DNA from: Bacteroidales bacterium
GTDB taxonomy: Bacteria; Bacteroidota; Bacteroidia; Bacteroidales; F082
Assembly: GCA_015491905.1 (NCBI GenBank)
Contig: WGGC01000143.1
Location: 1 to 51,938 of the forward strand
DNA: 51,938 nt
Direction of reading: 5' to 3'
The notes beneath the pieces were generated by a model. The model was given only the letters and a program-made list of their open reading frames with translations, searched no databases and was not told the DNA's origin. Positions 9,497 through 17,307 of the stretch are shown one piece after another. Position numbers and translations under genes: made by a program. The number at the start of each line of letters is the position of its first letter. Within the stretch, counting starts at the first letter, position 1.

Positions 9497-10477
9497 TTAG
9501 GCAAATTTCCAATTATTATTTATTGTAAAACCTCTTAATAAATCAGGAGTATTCATTCTTTTTCTTCCGGCAATTTGTATAGAATTAAGTTCTAAAAGGT
9601 TGGTTTTAGTTTTTACAAAAAAATAATTTTTCCCATCTGTTTGAATTGATCCGGGAGTTAAATTATCCATATTTTTATTATTTTCCGGTTTTGCCTGGTA
9701 TATTTTCATCATCAATTTATCTCCTTCCGGAGAAATCAGGTACGAATATGCCCCTGGAAAAGGACTTAGTCCTCTAATAAAGTTATGTAAGGTTTCACTT
9801 TCCTGATTCCAGTTAATTTTACAATCTTCTTTAAAAATTTTAGGGGCTTTTTTTAAAGGAAGCTTAACTTGTAATTTATCCTGTTCTATGGGTTTTGCCT
9901 TGCCGGTTCTGATTTTTTCTATCGTTTCTGTTAACAATTCAGCTCCTACTAACATCATACGGTCATGTAATGAACCTGCATTTTCATTATCACCAATCTT
10001 AATTTTAGTTTGTAACAATATTTTTCCGGTATCAATTTCTTTATCTAAAATAAATGTTGTTAGCCCTGTTTCTTTCTCCCCATTAATAATTGCATGGTTT
10101 ATGGGAGCTGCACCTCTGTATTGCGGCAAAAGAGATGCATGTAAATTTATGGTTCCCAGAGGTGGCATATTCCACACTTGTTCAGGAAGCATTCTGAAAG
10201 CTACAACCACTTGTAAGTCTGCTGAAAGATTTTGTAACTGGGATAAAAAGCCCGGATTTTTTAAACGATCAGGTTGTAAAACCGGTAATTGATGTTGAAG
10301 AGCAAATGTTTTTATTGCTGAGAACTTAATTTTCTTTCCTCTGCCGGCAGGTTTATCAGGAGAGGTAATAACTCCTACTACGTTATATCCTGCTTCTATA
10401 ATAGCTTTAAGCGAGGGTACGGCAAAATCAGGAGTGCCCATAAAAACAATTCGTAAATCTTCTTTTTTTATTGACAT
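9497..10477 (-). CDS. fmt: Methionyl-tRNA formyltransferase
   Basis: Transfers a formyl group from 10-formyl-THF to initiator Met-tRNA, the partner reaction of peptide deformylase encoded at 19605-20177. The N-terminal Rossmann part reads RIVFMGTPDFAVPSL and VGVITSPDKPAGRGKK. The catalytic core contains INLHASLLPQYRGAAPINHAIINGEKETGLT with the Asn-His-Asp signature (INLHASLLP, then DKEIDTG), and the C-terminal OB-fold tRNA-binding domain includes LHNFIRGLSPFPGAYS. The 326-residue length is normal. The ATG at 10477 gives a short polar leader before the first strand. Confidence 0.96.
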   Translation of the reverse strand: MSIKKEDLRIVFMGTPDFAVPSLKAIIEAGYNVVGVITSPDKPAGRGKKIKFSAIKTFALQHQLPVLQPDRLKNPGFLSQLQNLSADLQVVVAFRMLPEQVWNMPPLGTINLHASLLPQYRGAAPINHAIINGEKETGLTTFILDKEIDTGKILLQTKIKIGDNENAGSLHDRMMLVGAELLTETIEKIRTGKAKPIEQDKLQVKLPLKKAPKIFKEDCKINWNQESETLHNFIRGLSPFPGAYSYLISPEGDKLMMKIYQAKPENNKNMDNLTPGSIQTDGKNYFFVKTKTNLLELNSIQIAGRKRMNTPDLLRGFTINNNWKFA

Positions 10478-10504
10478 TGTAATAAATTTTTCAACGAAAT
10501 TAAT

Positions 10505-10540
10505 AAAAAAAACCCGGCTGATTTTCAGCCAGGTTTTTCA
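10505..10540 (-). terminator. Rho-independent terminator of the TPR protein gene
   Basis: On the minus strand AACCTGGCTGA and TCAGCCGGGTT form an 11-bp stem with one mismatch around a 3-base loop, followed by a run of eight T. It lies 16 bases after the TPR gene stop and separates that gene from fmt. Confidence 0.8.
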
Positions 10541-10556
10541 TTATAAAAAGGTTATA

Positions 10557-11264
10557 TTATTTCTTAAGATTCGCTTTTTTTTCTTCTGCTCTGGCAATAT
10601 ATTTATTAATATTTCTTGCTTCAAGACTTTTATAGTAATCTTTTTTAATGCGAGTATAGGCTTGAATAGCACGGTCGTATTTTCCCATTTTTTCAAAAAG
10701 TTGTCCGGCTTTAAGCAAAAACAGAGGACTTGTAAAATCATTCTTTTTCATATCAGCAGCAACCATATATAAGTTAGCGGCTTCATCTTCAGCTCCTTTT
10801 GATAAGTAGGCATCTGCCATAGCTCCTTTAGCCATTGGACCTACTAATTCATCGTCAGATTTAAATTTATCAAGGTAATGAATTGCCTGATCAAAATCGC
10901 CTTTTCTTAAAAATGCAACTCCTGCATAATAATTAGCAAGATTGCCAGCTTTTGTATATTTATATGTTTTAGATATATCAACAAAACCTAAGTGGTTACC
11001 ATCACCATATAATGCTTTATTCAGCGAGTCGACCTCAAAATAATGCTGTGCCGGGTAAATTTGTTCTTGTGCTTCTTTACTTTTAGGTTCAAGGTAATAT
11101 TTCCTGACGGCAAAAAAACCTAATATTAATACTATTAAAACAACAACTACTGTTGATAAAACCTTTTGATTATTTGCGATAAACTCTTCAGTTTTCGTTA
11201 AGGTTTCCTCAATATTTTCAAACTGTTGTTGTGTTTTTTCTACTTTTTTTCCTTTTTTCGTCAT
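10557..11264 (-). CDS. Membrane-anchored TPR protein (YfgM/CpoB-like)
   Basis: The 235-residue protein has a charged cytoplasmic N-terminus (about 36 residues), one membrane segment (VVVVLIVLILGFFAV, about residues 39-55) and an extracytoplasmic region made of TPR-like helix pairs (NYYAGVAFLRKGDFDQAIHYLDKF; MAKGAMADAYLSKGAEDEAANLY; FLLKAGQLFEKMGKYDRAIQAYTRI). This single-pass plus TPR layout resembles YfgM, an ancillary subunit of the Sec translocon. The fold and topology are clear, the exact role is inferred. It has its own terminator, and a candidate -7 element lies upstream. Confidence 0.75.
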   Translation of the reverse strand: MTKKGKKVEKTQQQFENIEETLTKTEEFIANNQKVLSTVVVVLIVLILGFFAVRKYYLEPKSKEAQEQIYPAQHYFEVDSLNKALYGDGNHLGFVDISKTYKYTKAGNLANYYAGVAFLRKGDFDQAIHYLDKFKSDDELVGPMAKGAMADAYLSKGAEDEAANLYMVAADMKKNDFTSPLFLLKAGQLFEKMGKYDRAIQAYTRIKKDYYKSLEARNINKYIARAEEKKANLKK

Positions 11265-11284
11265 GAATCAGTTTTTTAAGACTG

Positions 11285-11292
11285 CAAAAGTA
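11285..11292 (-). promoter_or_regulatory. Candidate -7 element for the TPR protein gene
   Basis: On the minus strand this reads TACTTTTG, a TAnnTTTG match ending about 20 bases before the start codon at 11264. No convincing -33 element is visible. Confidence 0.4.
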
Positions 11293-11333
11293 AATTTTTA
11301 TTGCATATAATAAAAAGCCTTTTCCTATTTTTT

Positions 11334-11341
11334 TAATTTTG
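11334..11341 (+). promoter_or_regulatory. Candidate -7 element for the 11403 gene
   Basis: TAATTTTG matches TAnnTTTG about 60 bases upstream of the start at 11403, in the divergent intergenic region shared with the TPR gene. The sequence is AT-rich and no -33 element is evident. Confidence 0.35.
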
Positions 11342-11402
11342 TATGAACATAATGTTAAAAATTGTTTCTCTTTTTTATTAAAATGATGTTAATCTCCACT
11401 AA

Positions 11403-12308
11403 ATGATTCGAAAAATTGTTTTTCTAGTAATATTTTTATCAAGTATATTACCTTCTCATCTTAAAGCCGGCTGGGTTATTACTGAAAAAATATCCAATAG
11501 TCCCGGGTATAATACATATCAAACAATATTTATTCAAGATAAGATGATTAGATATGATGGGCCTACTATGGTAAGTATTATGAACCTTGAAAACCAAAAA
11601 ATAACTTTACTATTCTCACAGCATAAAGCATATTGGCAAGGTTCCGCTCATCAATTAAGCAGTCAATTTCGTTCAGTTATGCTTAAACAGCTTCAAATGC
11701 TAATTCAACACGCTCCCGAATCTGAAAAAGATACTTTAAGAAAAGTATTTATAAGAATGAGCTCAGGAAAAGATACTTTACCAGTTGATTCAAAATCTTT
11801 ACCTATCATTAAAATAAAAAATCTACATCAAAATAAAACAATAGCTGGATATAATGCTACTGCATTTCAGATTTTCTTAGATTCAATTCCAATAGAAAAA
11901 ATCTGGTATACCACACAAATAAAGCCTTATGAGAATGTAGATGTTAAAAAATTAATCGAATTATCTAAAGCCATTAACCCTGCAGCTCCAGCATTCTTAA
12001 TAACATCATCGTCTGTTTATATCAAATTATTAAAAAACGGACTTGTTTTAAAAAGAATAATTAATCAGCCAACCAAAATAGATAAAGTTACTACTATTGT
12101 AAAAGTTATAAATGTAAATATTAAGGAAGGTATATTTGATATCCCGTACGATTATATTCCTATTACTTTACGTGAGGTTATGCAACTGGATATAAACCGG
12201 GATATATTAAATTCAAAAAGTAATATTTCAAATTCCGGAACACGAATTGCTTTGCCTCCCCCGTTTCCTAAAAAAAATAAAGACCCCTTTAGAAATAAAT
12301 TTCAATAA
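11403..12308 (+). CDS. Secreted protein of unknown function
   Basis: I do not recognise this 301-residue protein. It begins with a signal peptide (MIRKIVFLVIFLSSILP, likely cut near LKAG, residue 22). The mature part opens GWVITEKISNSPGY and has a DKMIRYDG / NLENQKITLLF / KAYWQG pattern. That resembles periplasmic proteins of the DUF4412/lipoprotein-carrier-like beta class, in which strands record an ion- or substrate-dependent state, but the similarity is weak. The C-terminus is proline- and lysine-rich (LPPPFPKKNKDP). It lies 12 bases upstream of the S9 peptidase gene, so the two are probably cotranscribed. Confidence 0.7.
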   Translation: MIRKIVFLVIFLSSILPSHLKAGWVITEKISNSPGYNTYQTIFIQDKMIRYDGPTMVSIMNLENQKITLLFSQHKAYWQGSAHQLSSQFRSVMLKQLQMLIQHAPESEKDTLRKVFIRMSSGKDTLPVDSKSLPIIKIKNLHQNKTIAGYNATAFQIFLDSIPIEKIWYTTQIKPYENVDVKKLIELSKAINPAAPAFLITSSSVYIKLLKNGLVLKRIINQPTKIDKVTTIVKVINVNIKEGIFDIPYDYIPITLREVMQLDINRDILNSKSNISNSGTRIALPPPFPKKNKDPFRNKFQ

Positions 12309-12320
12309 AAGTATTTTAAT

Positions 12321-14912
12321 ATGAAAAAGATTATTTTTTTACCTGTTATTTTATCGGTTATATTTTTACTAGTATCACTCTCAACATATGCTCAGGTTAA
12401 AGAACAAGAAATACCTGTAAGCAATTGGTTAGTAGCCGGTCCGGTATCTACTCAGTTTCCGGCATTTCATAATCAGCCTAACCTTTTGGGAGAAAAATTT
12501 TCTGCAGAAAACTTACTAAAATTTCCTCAAAAATATATTGGCACTCCCATTTCCGGGAAAGTGTTTATTACTGATAATAAAAAAGCCCTAAAATGGAAAA
12601 AGGTAAATACCAATATTATAAAACCTGTAATTAAAAAAAAGGGGTATCATGTTTTATGGCAGGCATTTTTTCTGCAAGTTAACAGGTTTTTACCTTTAAA
12701 GGTATCAATTCAAACTCATCAACCTTTTGAGCTTTTTGTAAATGGAGAAAAAAAATTATCAGATTATAAAATTAATAATGATAAAAAAAGTAACATTGTT
12801 TCTTTAAAGCTACAACCCGGAAAATATCTTTTTCTTATTAAAACATTATATAATTCAAAAAGTAAAAACAAATGGGAAATTAGAGCAAAAATTAATTTTT
12901 CATCTAATGTTCCTGCTTCTGCTGTATCTTTATCCACATCTGATAAAAAATATATGGATATTCCTCACCTTTTATTGGGGAAAAAATTAAAGGGAGTAAG
13001 ACTATCTTCAGATGGAAAATATGCAATGTTGAATTTCTCAGAAACCTATCCACCTAATGGCAAAACTAATCAATGGGTAGAAATTAAAGACCTTAGAACT
13101 AATCAAATTATTTTTAGTACCCAACACAGTAAGATATCCCAGGTAAAATGGGTTCCAAACCAAGATAAAATTAGTTATGTTTCTGATAATGGCATAAAAA
13201 AAGCTTTGTTTATATATGATATAATCAATAACAAAGAAAAATTAATACTAAATAATTTAAAGCGTTTTGCCAATTATCAATGGAATCATGACGGGAGTTA
13301 TCTAATTTTTTCTAAACTTGAAAAGAAAAAAGAAAATAAATCAGGGGTCTTTTTACTTGAAGGAATGCCTGACAGGTGGCCATGGTATAGAAATAGAACA
13401 CAATTATTTTTATTAAATATTGATGATTTGTCAGTTAAGCAGCTTACCTATGGATACTTAACAAATCAATTACAAGATATTTCACCTGACAATAATTTTA
13501 TTTTAATATCACAAAGTTTCCCATTTTATTCAAAAAGGCCATATACAAAACAAGTTATGATGCAACTAAATGTGCAAACCCTTGCTGTAGATACATTATG
13601 GGAGGCAAGCTTTGGAGGTCAGGCTACTTATTCTCCCGATGGTAAAAAGTTGCTTGTAATGGGAAGTGCTGAAATGTTCAACGGGAAAGGAATTAATCTG
13701 AAAAAGCAAAAAATCCCTAATGATTACGACATTCAGGCATATATATATACTATAAAAAATAATAATGTTGTTCCTGTTTCAAAAAATTTCAACCCTTCTA
13801 TCATTGATGGATATTGGAATTACGCTGATAATAATATATATTTTCTGGTTCAGGATAAAACATATAAGAATATATGGAAATATAGTCCGAAATTTAAAAA
13901 ATATGATAAACTGCCCTCTAAAGTAGATGTTATAAATCAAATGGACTTTTCCAAAAATTCGCCATTAATAACTTATTATGGATCCAGTATCTCCTACCCT
14001 GCTACAGGTTGGACATATAACCTAAAGACTGGTGTTTCTAATGAAATTTCAAATCCCGAAAAAAACTTTTTCAAGGACATAGAGTTTGGTAAAACTAAAA
14101 ATTGGAATTTTAAAAATAATAATGGAGACACTATATATGGGAGAGTATATTTCCCGCCCAATTACAATCCCGGTAAAAAATACCCTTTAATTGTGTATTA
14201 TTATGGAGGTACAGTACCTACAGACAGAACTTTTGGCGGACGATATCCAAAAAATTTATATGCAGCAATGGGATATATTGTTTACGTTTTGCAACCGAGT
14301 GGCGCGATAGGTTTTAATCAGGATTTTTCTGCTTTGCATGTAAATGGCTGGGGAAAACAAAATGCCAGGGACATTATTGAAGGAACAAAAAAATTCATTA
14401 CTACCCACCCTTCTGTTAATGCTGATGCCGTAGGATGTATAGGGGCGTCATATGGCGGGTATATGACTATGTATCTTCAAACCCAAACTAACATTTTTAA
14501 AACAGCTATTGCTCATGCCGGTATAAGTGACATTACATCTTACTGGGGGCAAGGATATTGGGGATATTTATATAGTTCAGTAGCTTCAGCCAACAGCTTT
14601 CCTTGGAACAATAAAAAATTATATGTTAACCATAGTCCGCTATTCAATGCTGAAAAAATTAATACTCCTTTATTACTATTACATGGTACCGCTGATACAA
14701 ATGTGCCAACAGGAGAAAGCATTCAGCTATATACAGCATTAAAGTTACTTGGGAAAAAAGTTGAACTTGTTGAAATTAAAGGTCAGAATCACCATATAAT
14801 TGATTATAAAAAAAGAATTTTATGGCAGGAGACTATTTTTGCCTGGTTTGCTAAATATCTTAAAAATGAGCCTCTTTGGTGGAAGACAATGTATCCACAG
14901 CAAAAACTTTAA
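12321..14912 (+). CDS. Secreted S9-family prolyl oligopeptidase-type peptidase
   Basis: This is an 863-residue exported serine peptidase of the S9 family (dipeptidyl/acylaminoacyl peptidase type). It has a signal peptide cleaved near residue 25 (STYAQ). Next come an N-terminal beta-sandwich-like extension, an irregular beta-propeller (repeats such as GVRLSSDGKYAMLNFSE, ATYSPDGKKLLVMGSAE) and a C-terminal alpha/beta-hydrolase domain. The catalytic triad can be placed: Ser710 in GASYGGY, Asp792 in HGTADTNVP, and His824 or His825 in GQNHHIID. The extra N-terminal region of about 200 residues is longer than in typical S9 enzymes. Likely role: periplasmic or surface peptide degradation. It follows the gene for an unknown secreted protein closely. 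Confidence 0.92.
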   Translation: MKKIIFLPVILSVIFLLVSLSTYAQVKEQEIPVSNWLVAGPVSTQFPAFHNQPNLLGEKFSAENLLKFPQKYIGTPISGKVFITDNKKALKWKKVNTNIIKPVIKKKGYHVLWQAFFLQVNRFLPLKVSIQTHQPFELFVNGEKKLSDYKINNDKKSNIVSLKLQPGKYLFLIKTLYNSKSKNKWEIRAKINFSSNVPASAVSLSTSDKKYMDIPHLLLGKKLKGVRLSSDGKYAMLNFSETYPPNGKTNQWVEIKDLRTNQIIFSTQHSKISQVKWVPNQDKISYVSDNGIKKALFIYDIINNKEKLILNNLKRFANYQWNHDGSYLIFSKLEKKKENKSGVFLLEGMPDRWPWYRNRTQLFLLNIDDLSVKQLTYGYLTNQLQDISPDNNFILISQSFPFYSKRPYTKQVMMQLNVQTLAVDTLWEASFGGQATYSPDGKKLLVMGSAEMFNGKGINLKKQKIPNDYDIQAYIYTIKNNNVVPVSKNFNPSIIDGYWNYADNNIYFLVQDKTYKNIWKYSPKFKKYDKLPSKVDVINQMDFSKNSPLITYYGSSISYPATGWTYNLKTGVSNEISNPEKNFFKDIEFGKTKNWNFKNNNGDTIYGRVYFPPNYNPGKKYPLIVYYYGGTVPTDRTFGGRYPKNLYAAMGYIVYVLQPSGAIGFNQDFSALHVNGWGKQNARDIIEGTKKFITTHPSVNADAVGCIGASYGGYMTMYLQTQTNIFKTAIAHAGISDITSYWGQGYWGYLYSSVASANSFPWNNKKLYVNHSPLFNAEKINTPLLLLHGTADTNVPTGESIQLYTALKLLGKKVELVEIKGQNHHIIDYKKRILWQETIFAWFAKYLKNEPLWWKTMYPQQKL

Positions 14913-14918
14913 TTTAAA

Positions 14919-15614
14919 ATGGATAAAGAAACGAAGTTATTATTATTAGATTTTCTTTCTCAATATATTACAGATAAGAGAAAAGAACTTTTCCAAAAGG
15001 TTTTAAATAACAGAACCCGTCATATTGCTATTGTTTTGGAAGATATTTATCAACCTCACAATGCCAGTGCTGTATTAAGAAGTGCCGATTTAACAGGAAT
15101 TCAGGATGTACATATTATAGAAAACAGAAATACATACACATTGAATCCTGAAGTTGCCATGGGGTCGTCAAAATGGCTTACTATGCAAAAATATAATGAT
15201 AAAAAGAATAATTCTGAAGAGGCAATACGGCATTTACGTAACAAGGGATATAGAATTGTTGCTACTACTCCTCATAAAGGGGATCAGTTATTGAATGAAA
15301 TTCCTTTAAAAGAAAAGATGGCTGTTTTTTTTGGAACAGAATTAACAGGACTTTCCGATACTGTTATTTCTAATGCTGATGAATATCTTAAAATACCCAT
15401 GTATGGTTTTACAGAAAGTTATAACATTTCTGTTTCAGCTGCTCTTACAATGTTTACTTTATCTGAAAGATTACGAAAGTCAGAAGTAAATTGGAGATTA
15501 AAGGAAAATGAAAAAATAGATATATTATTAGAATGGACAAAAAGAACTATAAAACGGTCTGACATACTGGAAAAACAGTTTCTGGAAAACTTGTTAAATG
15601 GCAAATCAGGCTGA
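14919..15614 (+). CDS. TrmH-family (SpoU) RNA 2'-O-methyltransferase
   Basis: The 231-residue protein is a SPOUT methyltransferase that uses SAM to methylate ribose 2'-OH, most like TrmH (tRNA Gm18). Motif 1 is IVLEDIYQPHNASAVLRSADLTGI with the Asn-Arg substrate signature. Motif 2 is MAVFFGTELTGLSDTV, and motif 3, forming the knot, is IPMYGFTESYNISVSAALTMF. The N-terminal and C-terminal helical extensions (ITDKRKELFQKVLNNR; a basic tail) fit TrmH. The gene starts 6 bases after the peptidase stop and is probably the last gene of that operon. Which RNA is methylated is inferred from family only. Confidence 0.88.
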   Translation: MDKETKLLLLDFLSQYITDKRKELFQKVLNNRTRHIAIVLEDIYQPHNASAVLRSADLTGIQDVHIIENRNTYTLNPEVAMGSSKWLTMQKYNDKKNNSEEAIRHLRNKGYRIVATTPHKGDQLLNEIPLKEKMAVFFGTELTGLSDTVISNADEYLKIPMYGFTESYNISVSAALTMFTLSERLRKSEVNWRLKENEKIDILLEWTKRTIKRSDILEKQFLENLLNGKSG

Positions 15615-15629
15615 TAACTAATTTTTTAT

Positions 15630-15637
15630 TAAATTTG
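15630..15637 (+). promoter_or_regulatory. Candidate -7 element for the THX gene
   Basis: TAAATTTG matches TAnnTTTG 33 bases upstream of the ATG at 15671 and just after the methyltransferase stop codon. It would let the ribosomal protein be expressed apart from the upstream operon. Confidence 0.5.
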
Positions 15638-15670
15638 GGGCAAAAGTGATTCACAAATAAAATAAAAATT

Positions 15671-15952
15671 ATGGGTAAAGGAGACAAAAAAACCAAAAGA
15701 GGTAAAATTATTGCAGGATCTTACGGCGTTAGACGACCGAGAAAAATAAGGAAATATTCAAAACCGGTAGTTGCAGATAAAACTGAAGAACCGGTAGCCG
15801 TCAAGAAACCTGCAGCTAAAAAAACAACAAAACCTTCAGCTAAAAAGACTTCACCAAAAGCTAAAACAGAATCTAAAACAAGTTCTAAAGCTAAAGCTGC
15901 TACCACAAAGAAAAATACCAAAAAAGAAGTTGAAAAAGCAAAAGACTTATAA
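15671..15952 (+). CDS. 30S ribosomal protein THX with long lysine/alanine-rich tail
   Basis: The first 28 residues, MGKGDKKTKRGKIIAGSYG followed by VRRPRK, match bTHX, the short basic peptide that sits in the head of the 30S subunit (first described in Thermus, about 26 residues). The remaining 65 residues are a low-complexity Lys/Ala/Thr/Ser tail with repeated KKPAAKK, AKKT and SKAKA units, like histone-H1 C-termini. The start is unambiguous, and a candidate promoter lies upstream and a terminator downstream. Whether the tail stays attached, binds rRNA or DNA, or is cleaved is unknown. See the finding on this tail. Confidence 0.82.
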   Translation: MGKGDKKTKRGKIIAGSYGVRRPRKIRKYSKPVVADKTEEPVAVKKPAAKKTTKPSAKKTSPKAKTESKTSSKAKAATTKKNTKKEVEKAKDL

Positions 15953-15963
15953 GCCTTGGAAGT

Positions 15964-17307
15964 TTATCTATTTTTAAGCGGATTTTTTCCGCTTTTTTTA
16001 TTGAAATGCATCGCCTTAGATTTAAAAAGATCACCACGATGTTCAAAATTTTTAAATTGATCGTAGCTGGCAGCAGCAGGCGATAGCAGGCATGTTTTTA
16101 CATCATTTAAAGTAGAAAGTATAATAAAAGCCTCTTCTAAATCTTTAATAAAAAACATTTTTCCTGAATAATGATTTTCATTTAATGATTCATGAATCCT
16201 TTTTCCTGCATTTCCCATGAGAAAAGTATATTTTACTGGATTTTTAATTAAAAAACCAGTTAATTCATTGTAATTCAATCCTCGATCGAAGCCCCCTAAA
16301 ATAATCATATTAACATTTTTAATTGATTTTAAAGCTTCTATAGTAGATTGAGGAATGGTAGAAATACTATCATTATAAAAATTTATCCCACCATAATTTC
16401 CAATATACTCTAAACGGTGAGGCAGGGGTTTAAATTTAGGCAAGGACTTATAAGCTTTAGATAAATCAATTCCTGTTTTAGATAAAACACTCAATGCTGC
16501 TATTACATTTTTAATGTTATGTAACCCTTTTAAAGGACTTTCTGCCATTAATTCATCCAATGAAATTTCCAAACCGGTTAAATATTTTATATCCCAGTTA
16601 AGTTGATACAAATTTTTAATTTCGACGTTAAAATCAGGGATTTCTCCTTCAAAAGCGCAAAAAGCAATATCATCTTTTTTTTGAAAACGAAAAATATTCA
16701 GTTTTGCAGCTTTGTAACTATCAAAATTTTCAAAAAAATCGAGATGTTCAGGAAAGATATTAAGTAATAACGACCAGTGAGGAGAGACATTTATACCTTT
16801 TAGTTGATGAGCAGAAAGTTCATAAACAATAAAAGTATTATCTGTAATTTTATCAACAAAATCAAATGCCGGATATCCTAAATTCCCCATTAATAAAGCG
16901 TCATTCCCTGATTGATTAATAAAATAATGAATAAGGGTAGCAGTGGTACTTTTTCCTTTTGTACCACTAATACCAATTACCTGATCTCTAAAAATATTCA
17001 AAAATAATTCGGTTTGAGAGGTTACACGATTTAATAAATAATAAGAAATTTGACTTAAATTAATTCCAGGTGATTTGATTATCAAATCATAATCCTTAAT
17101 ATCTTTTAAATAGTTATCTCCACAATGAAAAGAAACTTCATTAAGATTTTCACCAGAAATATTTTTAGTGTCGGCGATACCAATTTTAATTGTTGGGTAA
17201 TATTTTTTCAGAAAAGTATAAGTTGATTTTCCTTCCTTGCCAAAACCCCAAATCAATATACTATTTATTGAATCAAAATATCTGTCTGCCTTAGTTTTCC
17301 AGTTCAT
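15964..17307 (-). CDS. murD2: MurD2: UDP-MurNAc-L-alanine--L-glutamate ligase
   Basis: This is a 447-residue Mur ligase. The order is an N-terminal Rossmann domain (ILIWGFGKEGKST), the ATP-binding loop GISGTKGKSTT at residues 112-122, the central-domain ELSAHQLKG and the C-terminal block with LPHRLEYIGNYGGINFYNDS, ILGGFDRGLNY and LLSPAAASYDQFKNFEHRGD. It looks like MurD. However, it overlaps the murL gene by 17 bases, and in Xanthomonas that pairing defines MurD2, which adds L-Glu (not D-Glu) to UDP-MurNAc-L-Ala before MurL epimerises it. The substrate stereochemistry is therefore inferred from context. A rho-independent terminator of the convergent THX gene lies inside the last codons. Canonical MurD is the alternative. 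Confidence 0.85.
   Translation of the reverse strand: MNWKTKADRYFDSINSILIWGFGKEGKSTYTFLKKYYPTIKIGIADTKNISGENLNEVSFHCGDNYLKDIKDYDLIIKSPGINLSQISYYLLNRVTSQTELFLNIFRDQVIGISGTKGKSTTATLIHYFINQSGNDALLMGNLGYPAFDFVDKITDNTFIVYELSAHQLKGINVSPHWSLLLNIFPEHLDFFENFDSYKAAKLNIFRFQKKDDIAFCAFEGEIPDFNVEIKNLYQLNWDIKYLTGLEISLDELMAESPLKGLHNIKNVIAALSVLSKTGIDLSKAYKSLPKFKPLPHRLEYIGNYGGINFYNDSISTIPQSTIEALKSIKNVNMIILGGFDRGLNYNELTGFLIKNPVKYTFLMGNAGKRIHESLNENHYSGKMFFIKDLEEAFIILSTLNDVKTCLLSPAAASYDQFKNFEHRGDLFKSKAMHFNKKSGKNPLKNR
15976..16000 (+). terminator. Rho-independent terminator of the THX gene, inside the murD2 3' end
   Basis: AAGCGGA (15976-15982) and TCCGCTT (15988-15994) form a 7-bp stem with a T loop, followed by a T-run on the plus strand. 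It lies about 24 bases after the THX stop and overlaps the last codons of the convergent murD2 gene. Confidence 0.7.

Noticed and set aside
9888-10292. Plus-strand open frame of 134 codons opposite fmt
   Set aside because: Fully inside fmt, which has all family motifs; no recognisable protein in the antisense frame.
15721-15921. Antisense hydrophobic frame opposite the THX tail
   Set aside because: Its Val/Leu/Phe/Ala-rich sequence is simply the complement of the Lys/Ala repeat; no start context.
15964-17307. Canonical D-Glu-adding MurD
   Set aside because: Overlap with the murL-like gene and lack of surrounding mur/fts genes favour MurD2, although sequence alone does not settle stereospecificity.
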